From Baffinella frigidus (Eukaryota; Cryptophyceae; Cryptomonadales; Baffinellaceae): 12,550 nucleotides of DNA. A model generated the notes under the pieces. It was given only the letters and a program-made list of their open reading frames with translations, did not search any database and was not told where the DNA came from. A program made the position numbers and the translations under genes. The DNA lies in assembly GCA_026770585.1 (NCBI GenBank), contig MU646858.1, forward strand, positions 38,886 to 51,435. Reading direction: 5' to 3'. Numbering within the stretch: position 1 is the first letter of the stretch; every line of letters begins with the position of its first letter. Below, one piece after another: positions 1 to 7,582 of the stretch.

Positions 1-207
1 GTGTGGGGTTTGGGGTTTAGGGCTTGGGTTTTGGGTTTTAGGATTTTGGGTTTAGGGTTTAAGGTTGAGGGTTAGGCCCAGCCCACCAGCGTCTTGTCTG
101 GGTACCTTTGGGGTTTGGGGTTTGGGGTGTAGGGATTAGGGTTTGGGGTTTGGGGTTTGGGGTTTAGGGGTTAGGGGTAAGGGTTTAGGTTTTAGGGTTT
201 ATGGTGT
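1..207 (+). repeat. Degenerate telomere-like tract, TTTAGGG/GGTTTGG type
   Basis: The tract is built of variants such as TTTAGGG, TTTGGGG and TTAGGG, interrupted at 78-110 by non-repeat sequence. The G-rich strand reads left to right, opposite to what a left chromosome end would show, so this is interstitial. The remainder to 436 holds no feature I recognise. Confidence 0.8.
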
Positions 208-436
208 GGGTTTGGGTCAACACGCGGACGGATGCCCGGGCACCATCACACAGCGCAGGAAAATATCGAATTCAAACCACGTGTTGACAACCAACCACCC
301 TCAACGCTGACCAAAATATCTGGCCGGGGCTGTGGTGTGTGTACATTCCAGCCGTATGTGGTAGTCAAAACATAAGCCTCGATCCTCGTGACCTCACAAC
401 CTGTTCACCCAGCCGTGGCAGGTTATGAGTGCTCAC

Positions 437-532
437 CTGGCTGTGACGAGGGTGTGTCCGTGCTCTCGGTAGAAGTCGAGGAGGCGCTCGAAAATCGTGT
501 CCCACACGTCCTCGCGCTGCTCGAACACAAAC
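437..532 (-). CDS. HA-like gene exon 3 (96 nt)
   Basis: The acceptor on the minus strand is GTGATGGGCAG|GTTTG and the donor GCCAG|GTGAGC is close to the GTRAG consensus. Phase is 2 at both ends. It encodes FVFEQREDVWDTIFERLL then DFYREHGHTLVTA. The W, F, L, Y, H-G and V spacing is that of an HA-type three-helix domain. A diverged copy of its 5' two-thirds lies upstream in the transcript at 705-771, and a shorter one at about 804-830. Coding pressure is suggested because most differences between the copies would change or break the ORF only in the copy. Confidence 0.5.
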
Positions 533-3500
533 CTGCCCATCACAGAAGGGTAATTTAATCGTGGCGAGTGTTGAATTTATCGGGGCGAGTTTTTTTATGT
601 AATTTGAACCCTCCCCACCGGTAGGGAAACACAGCCGTTTGCCTGATTGTTGAAGGGAAAGCTCCAATTCCCTAGGGGAGCGAGTGTTTGATTAATGCGT
701 GGCTTCTGTGGAAGGCGAGGAGGCGCTCGAAGATCGTGTCCCTCCCGTCCTCCCGTACCTCGAACACAAACCTAATTTGTTAGGGTTTGGGGGTTTGGTT
801 CTCCCGAACCTCGAACACAAACCGGCCCATCACTCGGTAACCACACGGTGGGCTTCGAGAGTTTCGCTGACCCTTGATTCCGGGGTGTTACGTGTCCAAG
901 TTGCATATAAAAATCCTTGAAGTTGATTGTCTTCAAGTAAGTTGACTTTCGATGAAAGGTTCGTAGTCCACCGAGAGGATTTGAGGATGGAGACCTTTTT
1001 TACTACCCACACGGCCGTCATGTACGCACCCCCACCGAAGCAGTGTCCAAGCATTGGACTGCCGTGGGCCGGCATTCAGCGTAGTGTGCACACATGATTT
1101 GACTACCGTAGGTTCGGTGTGTCCCAGGAACCCCCGTGATAACTCAACTTCGTGATCTGAAGTCAACTCGGTAATTAGAAGTCAACTTCGTGATTAAGTC
1201 AACCGTCGTACGTGGGAGTCTCGAGGTGTCACGGTCCGGCTTTTCACTGTCAAGGCTCGACTTGACAGGACGGGTCCTGAACCAGGACGATGCCTGCACC
1301 GGGCAAGGTGTTGAGCCTGAGGCGGGTCCGCCATAAGGCTCATAGAGACTATTGGATCACGCAGCTTAAGGCTCGAGAGTAGTAACGAAGAGGAAGGTGT
1401 GCGCTAGGAACCCCGTGATAAGCCAACTCCGTACTAAGTCAACCGTCGTACGTGGGAGCCTCGAGGTGTCAAGGTCCGGATTTTCACTGTCAATTCCGTT
1501 TTTTCACTGTCAAGGCTCGGGGTTTCACCCGGAGCGATGTGTCATGGTTCCTAGCTCTGTCCCAGTCTCACCAATTTGGTGACACCAGGCTCTTTCCCGC
1601 TCCAAAGTTGACGGATTTGTACCACACACCGCGCACGTCAACTGATGAAGAGTCAGCCAACCCGGCCGAGGCAGAGCTAGGGTCCGGCGTTTCACCCGGA
1701 GCGAAGCCTCGAGGTGTCAAGGTCCGGGTTTTCACTGTCAAAGCCCGGCTTTTCACTGTCAAGGTCTGGGGTTTCAACCCGATCGAAGGAGTTTGTCGGA
1801 GCGCTCAGCAAAGGTGTTGAGGTTCGGATTTTCACTGTCAAAGTCCGGGTTTTCGCTGTCAAAGTCCGGCTTTTCACTGTCAAAGTTCGGGTTTTCACTG
1901 TCCATGTCCGGATTTTCACTGTCAGCGAAACTTGGATTCTCACCCGGATCGAAGGAGCTTGTCGGAGCGCTCAGCAAAGAGCCTGTTCCGCTCATAGACC
2001 GTCTCATCCGCTAGCCGCGACGGAGTCTGTGTTTGTTTTGGCCCATCGCGTCAGATTCAGCCCAGATTCACGATTTGGTCCACTTCGGAGGGCTGGTGGG
2101 ACGTCCCTGGTCGTTGGCCCAGCGTAGTTTGCGAAGCGTCCAGCCCTGAAACTCCTGAAGCGGATCAAATCGCCTCTACGCTCCAAAAAAGTCTAAAAAG
2201 AGGGTACGAAATAAAAAAAGGGGGTGCGGTAGAGGCGATTTGATCCGCCTCAGGTCCAAAAACAGGAGTCAGGGCTGGACGCTTCCGTAACGAAGCGCGC
2301 TACAGACCTTGAATGTGGCACAGTGTAAAGCACCAAGTGAGGCCTGATCCGCTCGGCCACGCCAGGTCGTTAGTCTGAATTTCAGTTACAAGCCTTTTTA
2401 AAAAATTGTACCCGGATCCGAAATTTTGTATTCGGATCGGACGTGGAAAGGGCGAGTGGCTGCGAAATCGATGGTGGCTACGAACTATTTAGTACCACGA
2501 AATGAAACGTTGCGTTCTGAAATTCCCAGTAATGACCTGCCGTGGTGCGACGGAAGCTGTGTGTTGCCCCAGCGCTTTAATAAAATGTGAGAGCCCCAGT
2601 AGCCCGCGACCACCCCGCAGGGCGGGTGGGGGGAAGTTAACGCCTTTATGCCACCATCAGGTTATGATTTTTTGGTTGCAAAAACAAATAATTTTAATTA
2701 TTGGTAGATTTGAATGAATTGACATACGTAAATTTAAAAGTAAATTTAAATTAATTGACATAATTCCCGAAGGGTGGGTGGGGGGAGGAGACTTGGTTGT
2801 TGGCCCAGCGCTTGTAGTCAGCGCATTCGAGGGCAATGGCTCAAAAGGCCGCTTGAAATCCAAAAAATCAGATTCAAAATTTGGTCCACTTCGGAGGGCC
2901 AGCGGGGCGACCTGGTCATTCTTGGCCCAGCGCTTGTAGTGTAGTTTGAATTCTGCGCGCTGGTTGTTGGCCCACTGCCCCAGCCCGCAATTGCTGCACC
3001 GGCAGTCGCTGCACGCAGAGGTTTTGATAGGGCATTAGCACCGTCCACAGTTTGTATTGGAGATAAAACTTTTTTATACTTACGAAACATATGCACCGCG
3101 CGAAACGTTTCTCTTGGCCGCGCCAGGTCATTAGTCGGATTTTCATTTTACTACACCATCTACGGGTAAAGTTGATTCTCACCAGGGAAACACGCCAACA
3201 GTGTTGGGAATTGGAGCCCTTCGTGGGCGCTACAATGTTTTTTTGTACCACGAAACACTTTTAGCGCGAATCGTTGCGTGTGAAATTCCCACTTATGACA
3301 TGGCGTGGTTCAGCGACTGGACACGTTTCCCGGCACCAAGGGAATTTCGCCGCTGGCAATTCCGCAAATCGAGAACAGCCACGTCCCACCGGGATAGCTC
3401 TACTACTAATCACGTCGTGGCGTCACTTTACAAAAATACGCTGAAAATAGTCACGTGCGACCTGGCGTGGTGAAGACATTCTACAAAACACTCGACTTGG

Positions 3501-4865
3501 GGAGTCGGAGGGCGGATTCATCCAGGAACATGTCCAATTTAAAAGAACATGGCCTATCAAACCGGATTCTGGCCCTAATTAAATTTTACTTCGGGCCCTA
3601 ATTGACCTTCGTCCCAACTCCTATGCACATATAGGGAATAATTTTCTTTTAAATTAAACATGTCCCCGGATTAGGGTGGAGGGAGACCTGTCCGGGCTCA
3701 AATTGTCAACTTAATATTTTAATTAGTAATTGTAAACATAAGATGACAATTTTGTGGGGGAGTTGACTTTCCAAAACCAATTGATAAGTACATTGTGAGA
3801 GATGAGGTTCGAGACCTGTCCGGGCTCTTCTGGGGGACGCTCACGTGCCCGTACTGCTGCCCGTACCTGCAAAAAAAAACTATTTTTTACAATCTCAAAC
3901 AATGGCATAACTATTATCGTGCACACGCTACCATTGTCATCATGCATGATGACAAAATGCCATTGTTTGAGATTGTAGCGGGGATCTGCGTCATCAACAC
4001 CATCCTGCGGGAATCACCCAGCCCTCCACCAACCCTCCCGGTTGGATCAAATCATCGATTTTAGGCTTGATATTTACCCTTACAGAGACCCCAGATCCGG
4101 GGTCTCTGTAAAGGTAAATCAAGGGTAAATCTACAATCTACAATCGACGATTTGGTCCAATCGTGAGGGTTGGTGGCTGGCTCTGCTCAAACAATCGAAC
4201 AACCGATCGCTGCCCGTACCTGCCCGGAAGGGGGAGGGACGTCATTACATCCTCCTGGACTGAACCCTGAACCCTATACCTGCACCCTGCACCCTGCACC
4301 CAAACCCTAAACCTAAACCCCGAACCCCAAACCAAAGCACGGTGTTTTCATCGTTTGGCCAACCCCGGATTTCCGGGATTCGTACCAGGGAAGGCCAGGA
4401 ATCGGGGGACCCTTGGTGCGAATCAATCGGAATCAAACAATCGAACAACCTCTGACTGGCGGGTGGGTTCGTTCGCGGATCCAGCCCCGGTGAGAGAAGT
4501 CGGGGATAACACTTAGGGACCACAGGGTGGAGCGGGGCGGGGGCGGGAAGAAACTTCAAGAGGAGGTTGAACATGAAGTCCCACGACTCTCTCCTCCTGC
4601 GGTGCCACTCCGGCCGCCTGACCCTGCCAGAAAACCTGGGTCGCCCGACGGATGCTGTGGCAGTCTCATTCGGGGTTTCGCCATGAGGATCGTGCGGGAG
4701 GGACGGCAGATCCGTCGTCCACATGTCACAGTTGAGGATGCTGACGCGGCTGATGTCGGAGTGACGGCTCATGATCTCCGATGGCAGCAAGGTCCCCTTG
4801 TTCGCGGCTGGGAAACACAGGAGCAGCGCCGCGACGAGCAGCGCTCGAAAGCAGCGTCTCCCCAT
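437..4865 (-). CDS. Spliced gene with signal peptide and helicase-associated (HA)-like region, 3' incomplete
   Basis: On the minus strand, exons 4865-4636, 3866-3816 and 532-437 join through GT...AG introns, all in phase 2, with no stop. The first exon encodes MGRRCFRALLVAALLLCF and PAANKG, a clear signal peptide. Exons 2 and 3 give YGQQYGHVSVPQKSPDR followed by FVFEQREDVW, then DTIFERLLDFYREHGHTLVT. The pattern W..iFerLLdFYrEHGh..V and YGHVSVPQ resembles the short HA domain (Pfam HA type) repeated in many algal proteins. That is recognition by eye, not a search. No helicase motifs are present. The last donor, GCCAG|GTGAGC at 437, shows the gene continues, but I cannot place the next exon before position 1. 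It is divergent from the ankyrin gene and both products carry signal peptides. Confidence 0.5.
705..771 (-). repeat. Partial copy of HA exon 3 (5' part with acceptor)
   Basis: The minus-strand sequence GTTTGTGTTCGAG...ATCTTCGAGCGCCTCCT matches the intact exon at 532-470 with scattered substitutions. It is preceded by ATTAG as acceptor, but its 3' end lacks the donor region. A still shorter copy at 804-830 repeats only CTCGAACACAAACC plus the adjoining intron bases GCCCATCAC. Confidence 0.7.
778..800 (+). repeat. Short telomere-like insert between two copies of HA exon 3 sequence
   Basis: The stretch TTGTTAGGGTTTGGGGGTTT lies between two copies of CCTCGAACACAAACC. In the minus-strand sense it ends CTAACAAATTAG|GTTTG, so it supplies an AG directly before the copied exon edge. 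Confidence 0.55.
1117..1525 (+). repeat. Diverged tandem duplication, period about 240-290 bp
   Basis: The block GGAACCCCCGTGATAACTCA (1127) recurs as GGAACCCCGTGATAAGCCA (1408). AAGTCAACCGTCGTACGTGG (1196) recurs at 1437, each followed by the AG(T/C)CTCGAGGTGTCA(C/A)GGTCCGG block and a copy of the TTTTCACTGTCA motif. The CTCGAGGTGTCAAGGTCCGG part occurs a third time at 1708. Confidence 0.7.
1550..1681 (+). mobile_element. Dispersed ~135 bp element, copy 1 (ends CCTAGCTCTG / CAGAGCTAGG)
   Basis: It starts CCTAGCTCTGTC and ends GAGGCAGAGCTAGG, a short terminal inverted repeat. The interior (CAGGCTCTTTCCCGCTCCAA, GTACCACACACCG) matches copies at 5926-6063 and, in reverse orientation, at 8392-8922. 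It has no coding capacity, so it would be non-autonomous. Confidence 0.75.
1719..1925 (+). repeat. 21-bp minisatellite (TTTTCACTGTCAAAGTCCGGG)
   Basis: The core CACTGTC occurs at 1833, 1854 (with one change), 1875, 1896 and 1917, exactly 21 bp apart. Earlier copies lie at 1733, 1754, 1488, 1507 and 1234. The period divides by three, so heptapeptide-repeat frames stay open on both strands (SGFSLSK-like on plus, DSENPDF-like on minus). I regard these as by-products, not genes. A 34 bp direct repeat (ATCGAAGGAG.TTGTCGGAGC) flanks the cluster at 1781 and 1944. Confidence 0.85.
2073..2124. repeat. Dispersed repeat block ATTTGGTCCACTTCGGAGGG...TTGGCCCAGCG, copy 1
   Basis: This block recurs at 2879-2932 with the same order of motifs. 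The right-hand part (TTGGCCCAGCGCTTGTAGT) also occurs at 2800-2818. The last of these adjoins GGGTGGGTGGGGGGA, itself repeated from about 2621. The blocks look like ends of an older element whose limits I cannot define. Confidence 0.6.
2133..2284. mobile_element. Foldback element with ~48 bp arms
   Basis: The left arm GAAGCGTCCAGCCCTGAAAC..CGGATCAAATCGCCTCTAC (2133-2178) pairs with the right arm GTAGAGGCGATTTGATCCGC...AGGGCTGGACGCTTC (2229-2284), apart from a ~12 bp insertion in the right arm. An A-rich loop separates them. Confidence 0.85.
2357..2545. mobile_element. 189-191 bp TIR element, copy A
   Basis: It begins CCACGCCAGGTCGTTAGTCT and ends CAGTAATGACCTGCCGTGG, an imperfect terminal inverted repeat of about 30 bp (ends with CTGAATTTCAG / CTGAAATTC). 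The interior GTACCCGGATCCGAAAT and AGTACCACGAAA is shared with copy D. Length is 189 bp, without an ORF of interest. Confidence 0.85.
2620..2815. repeat. AT-rich stretch between two GGGTGGGTGGGGGGA-like direct repeats
   Basis: GGGCGGGTGGGGGGAAG (about 2620) and GGGTGGGTGGGGGGAGGAG (about 2772) flank an AT-rich segment. That segment holds AATTGACATA twice (2717 and 2755) and a TAAATTTAAAAGTAAATTTA palindrome-like run. I see no gene. Confidence 0.45.
3118..3308. mobile_element. 189-191 bp TIR element, copy B
   Basis: It begins CCGCGCCAGGTCATTAGTCG and ends TTATGACATGGCGTGG, 191 bp. The right half (TACCACGAAACAC, GTTGCGTGTGAAATTCCC) matches copy A, while the middle has diverged. It lies in the large intron of the minus-strand gene. 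Confidence 0.75.
3525..3666. mobile_element. Foldback element with ~23 bp arms
   Basis: GGAACATGTCCAATTTAAAAGAA (3525) pairs with TTCTTTTAAATTAAACATG (3644). Inside, GGCCCTAATTAA and GGGCCCTAATTGACC form a short direct repeat. Confidence 0.65.
3682..3810. repeat. Copy of HA exon 2 3' edge followed by a relic of the 6776-6936 foldback family
   Basis: GAGACCTGTCCGGGCTC at 3684 repeats 3812-3828, that is the 3' end of minus exon 2 plus its donor (minus sense CCCGGACAG|GTCTC). From 3700 to 3810, TTTTGTGGGGGAGTTGACTT and ACATTGTGAGAGATGAGG match the right arm of the 6776-6936 foldback. Confidence 0.6.
3816..3866 (-). CDS. HA-like gene exon 2 (51 nt)
   Basis: On the minus strand a pyrimidine run leads into TTTTTTTTTGCAG|GTACGG, a strong acceptor. 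The exon ends at CCGGACAG|GTCTCG. With the two bases carried from exon 1 it encodes R-YGQQYGHVSVPQKSPD plus two bases, so it is phase 2 at both ends. YGHVSVPQ matches the Y-G-H-x-x-V-P core seen in HA-type domains. A 20 bp perfect inverted repeat element (3889-3976) sits just upstream of the acceptor in the transcript sense. Confidence 0.45.
3889..3976. mobile_element. Foldback with perfect 20 bp arms
   Basis: ACAATCTCAAACAATGGCAT (3889-3908) is perfectly complementary to 3957-3976. The loop contains an 18 bp perfect palindrome GTCATCATGCATGATGAC (3936-3953). The arm motif ATCTCAAACAATG also ends the 6776-6936 element. Confidence 0.88.
4026..4176. mobile_element. Foldback family with central GGGGTCTCTG hairpin, copy 1
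   Basis: CCACCAACCCT...ATCAAATCATCGATT pairs with AATCGACGATTTGGTCC...AGGGTTGGTGG. The centre TACAGAGACCCCAGATCCGG to 4110 is a perfect hairpin except for its 4 bp loop. Copy 2 is at 6090-6222. Confidence 0.82.
4205..4219 (-). repeat. Short copy of HA exon 2 5' edge
   Basis: In minus sense, CGGGCAG|GTACGGGCAGC repeats the first bases of exon 2 after its AG acceptor. It is only about 15 bp, so weak alone, but it lies upstream of the intact exon like the other edge copies. Confidence 0.4.
4257..4335 (-). repeat. Degenerate telomere-like tract in intron 1 of the HA-like gene
   Basis: CCCTGAACCCTATACC, CCCTGCACCC, CCCTAAACCTAAACCCCGAA and similar variants. On the plus strand this is the C-rich orientation, hence G-rich in the sense of the minus-strand gene. 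Confidence 0.75.
4636..4865 (-). CDS. HA-like gene exon 1 (signal peptide)
   Basis: The start codon is at 4865-4863. The n-region MGRRCFR and hydrophobic core ALLVAALLLCF form a typical signal peptide with cleavage near PAANKG. Upstream in-frame ATGs exist (to 4994), but they add a polar low-complexity stretch before the signal. The proposed donor CGACCCAG|GTTTTC leaves two bases (phase 2). Read through without splicing, the frame runs to 4245 but ends in telomere-like repeat sequence, so an intron is much more likely. Residues after the signal (TLLPSEIMSRHSDISRVS...) show no domain I recognise. Confidence 0.5.
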
Positions 4866-5101
4866 CGGCCACCGCCCCCGGGCGAGCGGTGATCGCAGCG
4901 TCATCGTGCACGCGCTGCCATTGTGATTCCCTGAACCCCCTCTACGCCACACCCTCTCCCCATTCGATCCCCTCCTCTCCACAGATCCCCCCACCGCGCC
5001 CGCTTCGGAAGCGTTCAGTCCTGGATGGCTTGGTACGAATCTGGCCGCGGAACCTTGGAAGTCTCGGGGGGGCGAGCTCCTCTTGTCGATATCGTCGAAG
5101 G
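4866..5101. promoter_or_regulatory. Shared divergent promoter region of the two signal-peptide genes
   Basis: About 236 bp separate the two proposed start codons, which face away from each other. The stretch is GC-rich, has no dispersed foldback element and shows no TATA box that I can defend. By position it should contain both transcription starts and both 5' untranslated regions. Confidence 0.4.
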
Positions 5102-5474
5102 ATGCGGTTGCTCCTCATCGCCGCGGTGATGGCAGCGGGCACGGTCAGCTCGCCCACCTCATCGCAGCGCCCTCTGCAAGATGGGGGCAGTGCAGAGTGG
5201 AGTCGAGGATGCATGTATCGGGGGGTCCCGCGGCGCGTGGGGGGGATTCTGCCGCTGCGCGGTGGGGCATCGGGCGATCTGAAGGCGGCTCGGGAAGACT
5301 GGGCGAGCGTTCCGCCCCAGGGGAAGCGGGAGTTCGCGCAGCTGGCGGGAGAGCTGGACCGCTGGCTCTCGCAGGTCGGGGTGGCGCTCGTCAACGCGAC
5401 ACGCCCACAGATTCTGGAGGCGTTGCACCGCACGCGGGCGGCGAAGCTCGAGGGGCAGGCGCAATCCCCCAAAG
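5102..5474 (+). CDS. Ankyrin gene exon 1: start codon, signal peptide and N-terminal region
   Basis: The ATG at 5102 starts [17 protein letters not shown], with a hydrophobic core [10 protein letters not shown] and small residues at a likely cleavage site near VSS. Upstream ATGs in this frame (from 4781) would bury that segment behind about 100 low-complexity residues, so I prefer 5102. The remaining ~107 residues show no domain I recognise; the stretch around [18 protein letters not shown] looks amphipathic and helical. The proposed donor is CCAAAG|GTCGCC after 5474, leaving one base (phase 1). That matches exactly the two bases needed at the start of exon 2. GC content is high, unlike the neighbouring introns. 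Confidence 0.65.
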
Positions 5475-7500
5475 GTCGCCACTCCCGTGTCCCCCCCTGA
5501 CGTCATGCCTGCCACTCCCCCTGGCACTCCCTGCCCTGTACAAGATTGCACGGCGGGGACCGTTGTGGGCCGTGTGTGACGCCGGTGCGCGACAGCAGGC
5601 GCGGGGCAAGGCGTGTCGGCGGACGGATGGCACGGCGCGCGGGAGGACCTGTCGGAGGCGGAGAATCAGGAGCGCATGCTGCTCGCCTGCAAGCTGGGGG
5701 ATCGCGACGTGCTCGGGGCAGCCGTGAAGCGGGGGGCGCAGGTCGGCACCCTCTCCACCAGCCCTTGGAAGTGGCTCAAATAGTGCTCTGGACCTGACAC
5801 CCCCAAAGTTGACTCTGCACCGCAAATATGTCCAAAGTTAACACAGCCCCTCGTTTTCGAGGGGCTGGCAAGGCCAATCGAAAATGTTCCACGGCACTAT
5901 TTGAGCCACCTCGGAGGGCGAGTGGCTAGCTCTGTCTCACTCTTTGGTGCGCTCCAACTTGGTGAGCCCGGGCTCTTTTCCGCTCCGAATTTGGCGGGTT
6001 TGTACCGCACACCCAGCATGTCAACTTGCGAATAGTCGGTGAACCCGAGTGAGGCAGAGCTAGGCCCTGTCTCTTCCCCAGCCTCCGAACCACCAACCCT
6101 CACGGGAGGACCAAATGATCGATTTTGGATTTTGGATTTACCCTTACAGACCCCCCGGTTTCGGGGTATCTGTTGGGGTAAATCTTCAAATATGACATCG
6201 ATCCTTTGGTCCTCCCGTGCCACCCAAGATCAGACGAAAAGCAATTGCAAAAGTCAACTTCCCAGATTTCAGGGGGAATGCACGCCAAAAGTGTCTTATC
6301 CACTGATTGAAAGGAGCGAAATTTGTTCCTGTTAACGTGGATAAGATTTTGCAATTGCTCCGCGTAAAATTTAGGGTGGAGGGTTGGTGGAAGTGAAGCG
6401 GGTTGGTCGTACTGTGTATAACTGAAGGCTCACAACCTGCACATATCATAAAATACTGGATGCAAAGATGGCCGGCCACCTGGGCAGGCGAACGGGTCGG
6501 ACGAGCGGGGTGGAGAAGGTGTTGCGCATTTGCGTTCCAATCGAAGAGCTTCAAAACTCTCATGTGCAGAGCTGAAGGCTCGCGACCTGAGCAGGCGAAC
6601 GGCTCGGATGCGATCTCATCCGGACGAGTTTTCATGATAAATATGTGAGCGGGGATCTCCGATCTGATTTGCAATGAAAGTTACTACACACCTGGCTTGG
6701 GACGTGACCGTAATATCTAGGTGTGTAGTAATTCTCGGATGCTATTCCCGTCGGAGATGTTTTCTAGCTCAAACCTCATCTCAAACAATGTATTTTAAAA
6801 CGGGTTTCTCTAAAGTCAACTCACCCACAAAACCGGCAACGTATTGTTTACTATTCACTAATTGAAATATTGAGTTGAAGGTTTTGTGGGGGAGTTGACT
6901 TTAGATAAACCCTTTTTAAAATATATTGTCTGAGATTAAATCGAGGCGGGTTGGCTGATTGTCAACAGGCGAACGCGTCGGACGCGATCGGGTGGACGGG
7001 GCTGCACCACGCGGCGTTCCTCAACCACGTCCTCGTCGCCCAGGTGCGCCTCTCAATGTCAAGAAAAAGAATTTCCGGTACAAATCGAGGGTGGGGTAGC
7101 AGGCTTTTTGTGTGATAACATGATGTTCCCCCATTCCTTCGTAAAATCTGAGACCACATTTGTACAACAGAATTGAAAGTTGGTTCACAAATGTGGTTTC
7201 AGATTTTACGGATGAGTGGGGGAACATCTCCTAAAATGGCTCTTCGTGGGTTTTACTTTACCCAAGTGGGCCCTTCCGGAGAGAAAAAAACGTTTTCCTC
7301 CACCTTTGCCAACTAATTTAAGGGGGTTATCGACAACTTTTGGTCTGCTACTCCACCCTCTACAAATCCTGGTATTTTAAACCCTAAAAGTGCGAAATGG
7401 CTCCAACGCCAAGCCAGAACTGAAATATAATCTACTGTATGACGCGATGAGACCGTTGGCTCAACCACGCCCTCGTTGCCCAGGTGCGCCTCTCGACCGT

Positions 7501-7582
<82 letters not shown>

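Noticed and set aside
1-207. A true chromosome end at the left edge
   Set aside because: The G-rich strand points inward and the repeats are degenerate; a left end would read CCCTAAA on the plus strand. The same holds in mirror image at the right edge.
1833-1925. CRISPR-like array
   Set aside because: The 21 bp units are directly contiguous, without unique spacers, in a eukaryotic intron context.
1692-2127. Overlapping long ORFs on both strands (SGFSLSK-like, DSENPDF-like)
   Set aside because: They are the translation of a 21 bp minisatellite; no start context, domain or splice structure supports a gene.
2857-3251. Minus-strand ORFs around 2818-3251
   Set aside because: They cross dispersed repeat blocks and the 191 bp element, with no recognisable domain.
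4245-4635. Unspliced continuation of the minus-strand signal-peptide ORF to 4245
   Set aside because: Its end is translated telomere-like repeat and foldback-adjacent sequence; a phase-compatible donor at 4636 and exon at 3866 explain it better.
5083-5825. Long alternative frames over the GC-rich exons 1 and 2 (both strands)
   Set aside because: GC-rich DNA opens all frames; only the 5102 frame has a signal peptide and only the spliced frame gives ankyrin repeats.
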